From assembly GCF_003449015.1 (NCBI RefSeq), contig NZ_QRGD01000001.1:620001-684000 (forward strand): DNA of 64,000 bases. Reading direction: 5' to 3'. This stretch comes from Aureibaculum luteum. GTDB lineage: Bacteria; Bacteroidota; Bacteroidia; Flavobacteriales; Flavobacteriaceae. The number at the start of each line of letters is the position of its first letter. Position 1 is the first letter of the stretch. Under the pieces are notes generated by a model. That model saw only the letters and a list, made by a program, of their open reading frames with translations, searched no databases and was not told where the DNA came from. This document shows positions 36,367 to 44,094 of this stretch, in pieces. A program made the position numbers and the translations under genes.

Positions 36367-37143
36367 TTATAAAGATAACTCTAGCACTCTTTGAATTTCC
36401 TCATCCATAAAAGAAGTACTTTCAGAGACAACATCACCAAAAACAATAATTCCAGGAACGGTCACATCTATTTCTTTAGCAATATTAGTAGCATTATTGA
36501 TTGTACCTGTCATTATTTTTTCATCGGCACAAGTACCATTCTGAATTACCGCAAAAGGCGTATACCCCTGTCTATATTTCTGTACCTCATTTATAAGTAA
36601 TGAAAATTTACGCAACCCCATTAACACTACTATTGTTGTGGAAGACTGTGCCGCAAGGGCAAAGTCTTTAGGTAAACTTCCATCAGAAACGGTCGCTGTA
36701 ATGACCCAAAAACTATTACTAATACCTCTCTTAGTCAAGGGTATACCCTGAGAGGCTGGTACGGAAATAGCACTAGTTACGCCAGGTACTAACTCCGTTT
36801 CTATACCACGACTTTCCACATAATCAATTTCTTCACTACCTCTGCCAAACACAAATGGATCACCTCCCTTTAACCGAACAACAGTACCATATTCAATAGC
36901 ATTGGTTACCAGCATTTCATTAATATCATCTTGAGAATACTTGTGATTATTATTTCTTTTACCGACATATATACAGGGTACATTTTTATTTGCATAACTA
37001 AGTATTTCTTTATTAACGAGTGCATCATATAATATGATATTGGCCTGCTTAATGGCATTATATCCTTTTATAGTTAACAAATCTTTATCCCCTGGTCCCG
37101 CACCAACTAATATAACTTTCGAATTTATTTTATCATTTTTCAT
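36367..37143 (-). CDS. cobA: Uroporphyrinogen-III C-methyltransferase
   Basis: The enzyme adds two methyl groups to uroporphyrinogen III to make precorrin-2, the entry to siroheme. The open frame extends 49 codons upstream, but those residues are unlike the family and run through the regulatory region. The ATG at 37143 (MKNDKINSKV) gives 258 residues, the normal size. Motifs are KVILVGAGPGDKDLLTIKG, VRLKGGDPFVFGRGSEE (SAM and active-site loop), ELVPGVTSAISVPASQGIPLT (catalytic region) and STTIVVLMGL. It is divergent from nirB and supplies the precursor that the CysG-B-like enzyme at 26.9 kb completes to siroheme. Confidence 0.95.
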   Translation of the reverse strand: MKNDKINSKVILVGAGPGDKDLLTIKGYNAIKQANIILYDALVNKEILSYANKNVPCIYVGKRNNNHKYSQDDINEMLVTNAIEYGTVVRLKGGDPFVFGRGSEEIDYVESRGIETELVPGVTSAISVPASQGIPLTKRGISNSFWVITATVSDGSLPKDFALAAQSSTTIVVLMGLRKFSLLINEVQKYRQGYTPFAVIQNGTCADEKIMTGTINNATNIAKEIDVTVPGIIVFGDVVSESTSFMDEEIQRVLELSL

Positions 37144-37187
37144 ATATATGTATAATTTAAGTGGGTAAAACTTATTATTCCACAATA

Positions 37188-37252
37188 ATACGTAATTGAA
37201 CCCAAATATTACGTATATTTTTCTAATAATTACGTATTTATACTTATTTTTG
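37188..37252. promoter_or_regulatory. Cluster of TACGTAT heptamers between cobA and nirB, with a nirB -7 box
   Basis: Three exact heptamers lie in the divergent region: ATACGTA (37188-37194), TACGTAT (37210-37216) and TACGTAT (37231-37237). The last is followed at two-base spacing by ATACTTA (37240-37246), an imperfect 7-2-7 site. A TATTTTTG -7 match (37245-37252) for nirB overlaps that arm; a second, weaker box is TTGCTTTG (37250-37257). Spacing thus differs from the nitrate reductase and narK promoters. Confidence 0.55.
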
Positions 37253-37279
37253 CTTTGTATAAATTGAAAATTATTAAGT

Positions 37280-39790
37280 ATGAAAACCATAATAGTTGTT
37301 GGAAATGGAATGGTAGGTTACAAATTTTGCGAAAAACTTGTAGCCAATGAAGAAAGTAAAGCCTTTAAAATAATTGTTTTTGGAGAAGAACCAAGACCTG
37401 CTTATGACAGAGTTCATTTGAGCGAGTTTTTTGCAAACCAAGATGCAAAAGCATTAGAAATGGCACCTGTAGAATGGTATATTGAAAATAACATTGAACT
37501 GATCATTAGTGAAAGAATAACGGACATTCAAAGAGCTAATAAAAAAATATCTACTGTTAAAAATCGTGAGTTTTCATACGACTATTTAGTACTAGCCACT
37601 GGGTCTTCAGCTTTTGTCCCTCCTATAAAAGGAGTAGAAAAAGAAGGTGTCTTTGTATATAGAACAATTGAAGACTTAGAAGGAATGCTTGCTTATGCTG
37701 CAAAATTAAAAGATAAGAATCCAAATGCGAGAGCCGCAGTTCTTGGTGGTGGGTTGTTAGGTTTGGAAGCTGGTAAAGCAGTTATGGATATGGGTTTAGA
37801 ACCACATATTGTTGAGTTTGCCCCAAAACTAATGCCAAGGCAACTAGATTCTAGAAGTAGTCAGGTATTGCAATTAAAATTAGAGTCTATTGGTTTAAAC
37901 ATACATTTAAGTAAAGCTACCAATCAAATATTAGGAGAACATGCCATCACAGGAATGGAGTTTGGAGAAGATGATGTGTTGGATGTTGAAATGCTAGTAA
38001 TTTCTGCAGGTATTCGCCCAAGAGATGAACTCGGAAAATCATGTGATTTAGAAATGGGAGTTCGTGGCGGAATTGTGGTTGACAATAAAATGCAAACTTC
38101 AGATGAAAACATCTATGCTATTGGTGAGGTTGCTCTTTACAACCAGATGATTTATGGATTAGTAGCTCCGGGCTATGAAATGGCAAATGTTGCTGTAGCT
38201 CAAATTTTAGGAAAACAAGAAACCTTAATGGCGGCAGAAATAGACATGTCTACCAAACTAAAATTAATTGGAGTAGATGTTGCCAGTTTTGGAGAACCAT
38301 TTATGCCTGCTGCCAAAGGACACTCTGTTATTTTTGAAAATAAAACACAACACCTTTATAAAAGAATTAACGTTAGCCTTGATGGCAAAAAGCTATTGGG
38401 CGGAATTCTTGTAGGAGATGCATCTGATTATAATATGCTTCACCAAGTGTATTTAAATAGTATGCCTATTCCTGAAGACCCATCTCAACTAATATTACCT
38501 GCAAGTGAAGGCGGAGCTTTTGGTAGTGCAATGGATTTACCAGATAACGCTGTAGTATGTTCTTGTGAGAATGTTACGAAAGGTCAAATTTGCTGTTCTG
38601 TATCTGATGATGGTAATGAAACACTTAAAGATGTAGCTCAGGCAACTAAGGCCAGTACCAGTTGTGGTGGCTGTAAACCCATGGTTGACGATTTGGTTAA
38701 AGAGACTTTAAAGTCTTTAGGTAAAGTTGTAAAAGAACGTATTTGTGAACATTTTGATTATTCGCGTCAAGAATTGTACGACATCGTTAAAATGAAAGAG
38801 ATTAAAGATTTTGACCTGCTCTTAGATACACATGGAACAGGAAATGGATGTGAAACATGTAAACCATTAGCAGCCTCATTATTTGCAAGTATTTTCAATG
38901 AAACTGCCAACAAGCAGGAAACTATTCAAGATTCTAATGATAGATATTTAGCCAATATTCAGCGTAATGGAACCTATTCTGTAGTACCACGTGTTGCAGG
39001 GGGAGAGATTAGCCCAAAACAACTAATTGCCATGGGGAGGATTGGCAACAAATATGATTTATACACTAAAATAACCGGAGGTCAACGTATTGTTATGTTC
39101 GGAGCACAATTACATGAACTTCCATTAATATGGGAAGAACTAATAGCCGAAGGTTTTGAAACGGGACAAGCCTATGGAAAATCATTACGAACTGTAAAAA
39201 GTTGTGTGGGATCTACATGGTGTAGATATGGTTTAGATGAAAGCGTAAGTTTTGCTATTGAAATTGAAAACAGATATAAAGGGATACGTTCTCCGCATAA
39301 ATTTAAAGGTGGTGTGTCTGGCTGTATCCGTGAATGTGCGGAAGCTAGAGGAAAAGATTTTGGTTTTATCGCTGTAGAAGGGGGTTGGAACATCTATATC
39401 GGTGGTAATGGAGGTGCAAATCCGAAACATGCCGTATTACTAGCAGAAAAAGTTGACAAAGAGACTGCGATTAAATATGCAGATCGTTATTTAATGTTTT
39501 ATATACGAACAGCACAGCCTTTAATGCGAACTGCCGCTTGGTTAGACAAGCTTGAAGGGGGTATTGACTATGTAAAAGATGTAGTAATAAATGACTGCTT
39601 AGGTATCGTAAAACAATTGGATGAAGAAATGCAATTTATGGTAGACACCTATAAATGCGAATGGACTGAAGCAGTAGAAAACCCAGAGATAAGAGCGAGA
39701 TACACTCATTTTGTCAATTCTGACGAAGAAGATAAAAATATAGAATTTGTTAACCTAAGAGAACAAAAAATGCCAACTCCTTGGGCATAA
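37280..39790 (+). CDS. nirB: NAD(P)H nitrite reductase large subunit
   Basis: This cytoplasmic enzyme reduces nitrite to ammonium with six electrons. Its 836 residues hold an FAD/NAD(P) module (IIVVGNGMVGYKFCEKL; AAVLGGGLLGLEAGKAV). Two BFD-like [2Fe-2S] segments follow (VVCSCENVTKG with SCGGCKP; CEHFDYSRQEL with GCETCKP). After the ferredoxin-like half-domain comes the siroheme-[4Fe-4S] site: C642 and C648 (SCVGSTWCRYG), C682 and C686 (GCIRECAEA). The length is near that of E. coli NirB (847). It heads an operon with nirD, a DUF4202 gene and a sensor kinase, and its promoter region carries several NarL-like heptamers. Confidence 0.97.
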   Translation: MKTIIVVGNGMVGYKFCEKLVANEESKAFKIIVFGEEPRPAYDRVHLSEFFANQDAKALEMAPVEWYIENNIELIISERITDIQRANKKISTVKNREFSYDYLVLATGSSAFVPPIKGVEKEGVFVYRTIEDLEGMLAYAAKLKDKNPNARAAVLGGGLLGLEAGKAVMDMGLEPHIVEFAPKLMPRQLDSRSSQVLQLKLESIGLNIHLSKATNQILGEHAITGMEFGEDDVLDVEMLVISAGIRPRDELGKSCDLEMGVRGGIVVDNKMQTSDENIYAIGEVALYNQMIYGLVAPGYEMANVAVAQILGKQETLMAAEIDMSTKLKLIGVDVASFGEPFMPAAKGHSVIFENKTQHLYKRINVSLDGKKLLGGILVGDASDYNMLHQVYLNSMPIPEDPSQLILPASEGGAFGSAMDLPDNAVVCSCENVTKGQICCSVSDDGNETLKDVAQATKASTSCGGCKPMVDDLVKETLKSLGKVVKERICEHFDYSRQELYDIVKMKEIKDFDLLLDTHGTGNGCETCKPLAASLFASIFNETANKQETIQDSNDRYLANIQRNGTYSVVPRVAGGEISPKQLIAMGRIGNKYDLYTKITGGQRIVMFGAQLHELPLIWEELIAEGFETGQAYGKSLRTVKSCVGSTWCRYGLDESVSFAIEIENRYKGIRSPHKFKGGVSGCIRECAEARGKDFGFIAVEGGWNIYIGGNGGANPKHAVLLAEKVDKETAIKYADRYLMFYIRTAQPLMRTAAWLDKLEGGIDYVKDVVINDCLGIVKQLDEEMQFMVDTYKCEWTEAVENPEIRARYTHFVNSDEEDKNIEFVNLREQKMPTPWA

Positions 39791-39813
39791 GTTTTCTTAT
39801 AAAAAATAATACA

Positions 39814-40194
39814 ATGTTAGATACACTATTAAAAGATTATAGCACGGTACAATTAGAAAGTGTTACCGTATGGTTTAAGGCTGCAGAAATTAGCAAATTT
39901 CCAAAAAACGGCGGTGCTTGCGTAAAGTATAAAGAAAAACAAATTGCTGTTTTTAATTTTTCTAGGCAAGACAAATGGTATGCGTGTCAAAATCTATCAC
40001 CAGAAAAAAAAGAAATGGTACTATCTAGAGGAATGATTGGAGATGATAATGGAATTCCTAAAATTGCTTGCCCTTTGCATAAAAAAACATTCTCATTAGA
40101 AACAGGTGAGAATTTAAATGGCGATTTAGATCCAATTGCAATATATCCAGTGAAAATTGAGGATAACTTTGTGTATATCGGATTTTCTGAATAA
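39814..40194 (+). CDS. nirD: Nitrite reductase small subunit
   Basis: This is the Rieske-fold partner of NirB. The ATG at 39814 (MLDTLLKDY) was preferred to an upstream TTG that overlaps nirB, giving 126 residues. The fold is seen in VTVWFKAAEISKFPKNGGAC, QIAVFNFSRQDKWYACQN, EMVLSRGMIGDDNGIPKIAC and PLHKKTFSLETGENL. As in other NirD proteins, the full set of Rieske [2Fe-2S] ligands is missing: CPLH survives at the second site but the first CxH is replaced by CQN. It is placed 23 bases after nirB. Confidence 0.92.
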   Translation: MLDTLLKDYSTVQLESVTVWFKAAEISKFPKNGGACVKYKEKQIAVFNFSRQDKWYACQNLSPEKKEMVLSRGMIGDDNGIPKIACPLHKKTFSLETGENLNGDLDPIAIYPVKIEDNFVYIGFSE

Positions 40195-40223
40195 GTTTGA
40201 AGTACAATCATTGCCTATAAACT

Positions 40224-40805
40224 GTGAATACAAAATACGAAAACGCGATAGCATTATTTGACAAAGCAAATTCAGATGATCCTAATAAAGAAATTTGGAA
40301 CGGCACAACGTACCCTAAAGAATTACTTTATGCTCAAAGAATGACTGAAAAATTAGATCTTTTTGAGCCAAATGCATCTTATGCTTTAAAATTGGCCGTT
40401 AGATGTCAACATATTTGTAGATGGCAAATACCAAGAGATTCTTATGAAATGAATAGAAAAGGTTATTTAACTTGGAGAAGTGACCTCTCTGTATTTCATG
40501 CTAAAACAGCATCAGAAATTCTAAAAACAGTTGGTTTTGATGAGGAATTCATAAATTCAGTCACTTTTCTTTTAAAGAAGAAACAACTTAAAAAAAATAA
40601 AGATACTCAGATATTAGAAGATGTAATCTGTTTGGTATTTTTAGACTATTATTTTGAGACTTTTTCAGGAAAATATTCTGAAGAAAAACTGATTGACATC
40701 TTAAAAAAAACATGGGCAAAAATGTCTGAAAAAGGTCATGATGAAGCAATGAAAATTAACTTCTCAAAAAATTCAATACAACTCATACAAAAAGCCTTAG
40801 CTTAA
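40224..40805 (+). CDS. DUF4202 domain-containing protein
   Basis: The 193-residue protein starts at GTG ([15 protein letters not shown]). It matches the DUF4202 family: [19 protein letters not shown], then [19 protein letters not shown] and [20 protein letters not shown]. Repeated His residues ([17 protein letters not shown]) in an all-helical protein recall HD-domain-like metal sites, but no activity is known to me. Its position between nirD and the sensor kinase ties it to nitrite assimilation or its control; function is not assigned. Confidence 0.85.
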   Translation: MNTKYENAIALFDKANSDDPNKEIWNGTTYPKELLYAQRMTEKLDLFEPNASYALKLAVRCQHICRWQIPRDSYEMNRKGYLTWRSDLSVFHAKTASEILKTVGFDEEFINSVTFLLKKKQLKKNKDTQILEDVICLVFLDYYFETFSGKYSEEKLIDILKKTWAKMSEKGHDEAMKINFSKNSIQLIQKALA

Positions 40806-40825
40806 TTCACCATAAATTTAACTTT

Positions 40826-42643
40826 GTGTCTAAACCTAAAAATAACAACATACTCGATAGTGTTATTTTCAAAAAATTAAGAAAGTTATATTTGCTTGCC
40901 TTTTTGGCAATAGCCATTACCATTTTAATTTCCCAATTATTAATTCAGAATCATATTAGTACTCAAATAAATGATTCAAGAGTAATAAATATTGCTGGTA
41001 GACAACGTATGTTAAGCCAGAAACTCACTAAGGAGATCCTATTCTTAAACGACAGTGACATTTCAGATGAAAGAACAGAAAAAATTAATCAAATAAAAAA
41101 AACGTATCAACTTTGGTCATCTTCTCACGATGGTTTAATTGATGGAAACCAAAAATTAAGTTTACCCAAAGAAAGCAATAAAGAAATACTAACCATGTTT
41201 TCTGAGGTTGCTCTTTATTTCTTACCTATAAAAAAAGCGGTTGAAAATTTACTTTTAAAATTAGAAAAGGAACCCAACACATCAATTACTTTACTTAAAA
41301 ATGAAACCAATACTATCTTAACAAATGAAACTGAGTTTTTAAAAGCGATGGATATTCTTGTTTTTAAATATGACGACATCAGTAAAGCCAAAGTAACTCA
41401 ACTAAAATATTTAGAGACACTTTTATTGGTATTTGCCTTAGTAATTCTAACTCTTGAAATTCTTTTACTTTTTAGACCATTTTCATTAAAAATTAAAGAT
41501 ACCATTAACGATTTATTGAAGACTAAAGAGGAAGCTGTTTTAAAAACCGAACAGTTAAATGAAATGTACATTGCTAAGGAAGAATCATTATTAGAACTAC
41601 AGCAATTAAATTACGCTATTGATAATACCGTATTGTTTGTGAGTACTAATTCAGAAGGTTCTATCTTACATATGAGCAAGAAGCTACAAAATCTATTAGG
41701 ACTTTCTACCAATACTTTAAAAGGAGCCATAGAAGAGCTACTTACCACTGATCTTGGGCAACAAATGTATTTAAAAGAACTTTTAAAAAACAAAGGTAGA
41801 ATATGGACAGGTGAGGTTCAGGTAAAAACTAAAGACGACACAGAGCTTTGGTTAGACATGTCTATTATTCCGCTAAAAAGAGTCAGTTTAAAACAAAAAA
41901 CGCTGATTTTATGTACGGATATTACACAACGAAAACATAATGAAACGGAACTAGAACGGATTTCACAAGAAAAATATCAAGAGGAAATAGAATCACAAAA
42001 GATTCTTTCTAGTAAAATTATTGAAGCTCAAGAAGAAGAACGTAAAAGAATAGCCAAAGACATTCATGATGGGATAGGCCAAATGTTAACCGCATTAAAA
42101 TTTAATGCAGAATCTATCAATTTGAATAATATTGAAGTTTCTCTTAAAAAAATTGAAAACCTAAAAGCCCTTTCTAAAGAAATTATTCAAGGTGTTAGAA
42201 TGGCAACTTTTAATTTGGTTCCACCGGAATTGACGGAGTTAGGTATTTCTTCTGCACTACAAACATTAACTGTTCAACTCTCAAAACTAACAGGGAAAAA
42301 CATTGTATTTCAAAATAAAACGGACTTTGATATTAAATTAGATTCTCTCACAGAGACAAATTTGTATAGAATTACTCAGGAAGCCGTAAATAATGCTATT
42401 AAATACGCAAAAGCTAATTATATTTTTGTTTCAATTAATCATAGCTCAGATATCATGAGCATAACCATAGCAGATGACGGTATTGGTTTTGACATTGATC
42501 AAGTTAAAACAAACACAGAAAAAGGTATGGGTTTATTATTTATGGAAGAACGCATTAAATATATAAATGGTAGGATATTTATTAACTCTGTAATTGGTGA
42601 AGGCACAAATATCACTCTAAATATTAAGTTAGATAAAATTTAA
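40826..42643 (+). CDS. NarX/PilJ-like nitrate-sensing histidine kinase with PAS domain
   Basis: This 605-residue kinase starts at GTG. Membrane helix 1 is about residues 21-40. The periplasmic domain carries [18 protein letters not shown] (53-70), the PilJ/NarX-type sensor motif whose NarX counterpart (P-box) binds nitrate. Membrane helix 2 is about 194-215. A short signalling helix leads to a PAS domain (about 255-375), then HisKA_3 with His414 in [15 protein letters not shown], and HATPase_c with [13 protein letters not shown] and DDGIGFD. It closes the nirBD operon, while the NarL-like regulator lies 7.5 kb away on the other strand; as the only kinase and regulator of the island they are probably partners. 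Direct nitrate binding is inference. Confidence 0.88.
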   Translation: MSKPKNNNILDSVIFKKLRKLYLLAFLAIAITILISQLLIQNHISTQINDSRVINIAGRQRMLSQKLTKEILFLNDSDISDERTEKINQIKKTYQLWSSSHDGLIDGNQKLSLPKESNKEILTMFSEVALYFLPIKKAVENLLLKLEKEPNTSITLLKNETNTILTNETEFLKAMDILVFKYDDISKAKVTQLKYLETLLLVFALVILTLEILLLFRPFSLKIKDTINDLLKTKEEAVLKTEQLNEMYIAKEESLLELQQLNYAIDNTVLFVSTNSEGSILHMSKKLQNLLGLSTNTLKGAIEELLTTDLGQQMYLKELLKNKGRIWTGEVQVKTKDDTELWLDMSIIPLKRVSLKQKTLILCTDITQRKHNETELERISQEKYQEEIESQKILSSKIIEAQEEERKRIAKDIHDGIGQMLTALKFNAESINLNNIEVSLKKIENLKALSKEIIQGVRMATFNLVPPELTELGISSALQTLTVQLSKLTGKNIVFQNKTDFDIKLDSLTETNLYRITQEAVNNAIKYAKANYIFVSINHSSDIMSITIADDGIGFDIDQVKTNTEKGMGLLFMEERIKYINGRIFINSVIGEGTNITLNIKLDKI

Positions 42644-42723
42644 ACTTACAGTACAAATCTAATATCCATAAAAGGTTGTTTCCAAATGCTGCTCGTATTC
42701 TGAATTTCTTCTTTTCCTAACAA

Positions 42724-43911
42724 TTACACCTCTCCTGGTTTCCCTATATACAATCCTGAAAACAATTTCAATACAGATACGACTAACAACAAAATAAGTG
42801 CATACACCCAACTTCCTGTAAAATCAAAAATACTGGCAAAAATAAAGGGTCCTGTGGCAGCAATTATATACCCAATTGATTGTGCCATACCAGATAATTC
42901 GGTTGCCGATGCGGTATCATGCGATCGCAAAACGATAAAAAGTAACGACAACCCAAAAGAACCACCCAATACGAATCCTATTAAAGAAACCCATATGGCA
43001 ACGCCACCAAATTGAGGTAGCATAAGCCCTATAATTCCAACTATTTCCATCAGAATCAATACCAATACAATACTCCGTTGATCTTTTCTTTTACCTGCAA
43101 TAATGGGCACAATTAATGAAGCCAAAATTCCCGTTGCTTGTGACAAAGAAAGCATCCAGCCCGCATAATCAGCATCAAATCCTCTACTAATTAAAATAGC
43201 CGGTAACCAAGCTAAAATTACATAAAAGGTTAATGACTGTAACCCCATAAAAATGGCCACTTGCCAAGCCAATCTAGACTTGGTGAGTGATTTCATTGCT
43301 TTTATAAAATCATTCTTTATTGGAGGCTTTTTTAATCTGTTAACTTGAGGAAACCAAATGAGTGCCGCAATAAAAGCCAAGAGTGCCCAAACTACTAGTG
43401 ACCCTCTCCAGCCAACACCTTTTATATGCGTCAAAGGCACACTTACACCAGCGGCCAATGAAGCACCTACAGCCATTACTGCAGAATACAAACTGGTAAC
43501 TAATCCTGAATTTTCAGAGAAATTACGCTTTGTTATACCCGGCAATAACACATTACCAAAAGCGATGGAGATTCCAAATAGTAATGTTCCGAAATAAAGA
43601 AAAAAATTGCCTTCAATGTACCGTATCAAAATCCCGATTATTAAGAGTATCATGGCTCCAAATAAGGTTTTACCAATACCAAAACGATTTGTAAATAAGG
43701 GGGTCAGCATTGAAATGACACCAAAAGCAATAAGAGGTAATGTAGTTAACAAACCTAACATCGCATTTGAAAGCCCTGTGTCCAATTTAATATCATCAAC
43801 CAAGGGACCAACTCCAGCAATAGCAGGACGCAAATTTATGGCAATACACAGAATACCAATTAGCAATAAAATATTGGTTGATTTGGATGTAGTATTCATT
43901 GAATCTGTCAT
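42724..43911 (-). CDS. MFS transporter, CynX/NimT family
   Basis: This inner-membrane carrier has 395 residues and 12 hydrophobic segments. The N-terminal part reads GILCIAINLRPAIAGVGPLV, the hallmark of CynX/NimT (cyanate / 2-nitroimidazole) transporters, followed by GLLTTLPLIAFGVISML. It converges on the nitrate island with 80 bases between stop codons. A nitrogen compound such as cyanate would suit the location, but the family also exports drugs, no cyanase gene is present, and the substrate is unknown. Confidence 0.85.
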   Translation of the reverse strand: MTDSMNTTSKSTNILLLIGILCIAINLRPAIAGVGPLVDDIKLDTGLSNAMLGLLTTLPLIAFGVISMLTPLFTNRFGIGKTLFGAMILLIIGILIRYIEGNFFLYFGTLLFGISIAFGNVLLPGITKRNFSENSGLVTSLYSAVMAVGASLAAGVSVPLTHIKGVGWRGSLVVWALLAFIAALIWFPQVNRLKKPPIKNDFIKAMKSLTKSRLAWQVAIFMGLQSLTFYVILAWLPAILISRGFDADYAGWMLSLSQATGILASLIVPIIAGKRKDQRSIVLVLILMEIVGIIGLMLPQFGGVAIWVSLIGFVLGGSFGLSLLFIVLRSHDTASATELSGMAQSIGYIIAATGPFIFASIFDFTGSWVYALILLLVVSVLKLFSGLYIGKPGEV

Positions 43912-44094
43912 TGACGTAGTATTCTAAAAAATAGAAGTGCGAAAGTATTAAACCTTAACGACAATTAATCATACATATCTACATAACTATCAAAACCACT
44001 TTTAAGATTTTTTTAACAAAACTTTAAACTAATAATTTAGTTCACTGAAGTGAATTTACGTTTATTTGTTTTTGAATCCATTGTCAACCCAATA

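Noticed and set aside
37144-37290. N-terminal extension of cobA by 49 codons
   Set aside because: The residues are unlike the family, the stretch overlaps the nirB start and carries the NarL-like heptamers; the ATG at 37143 gives the normal protein.
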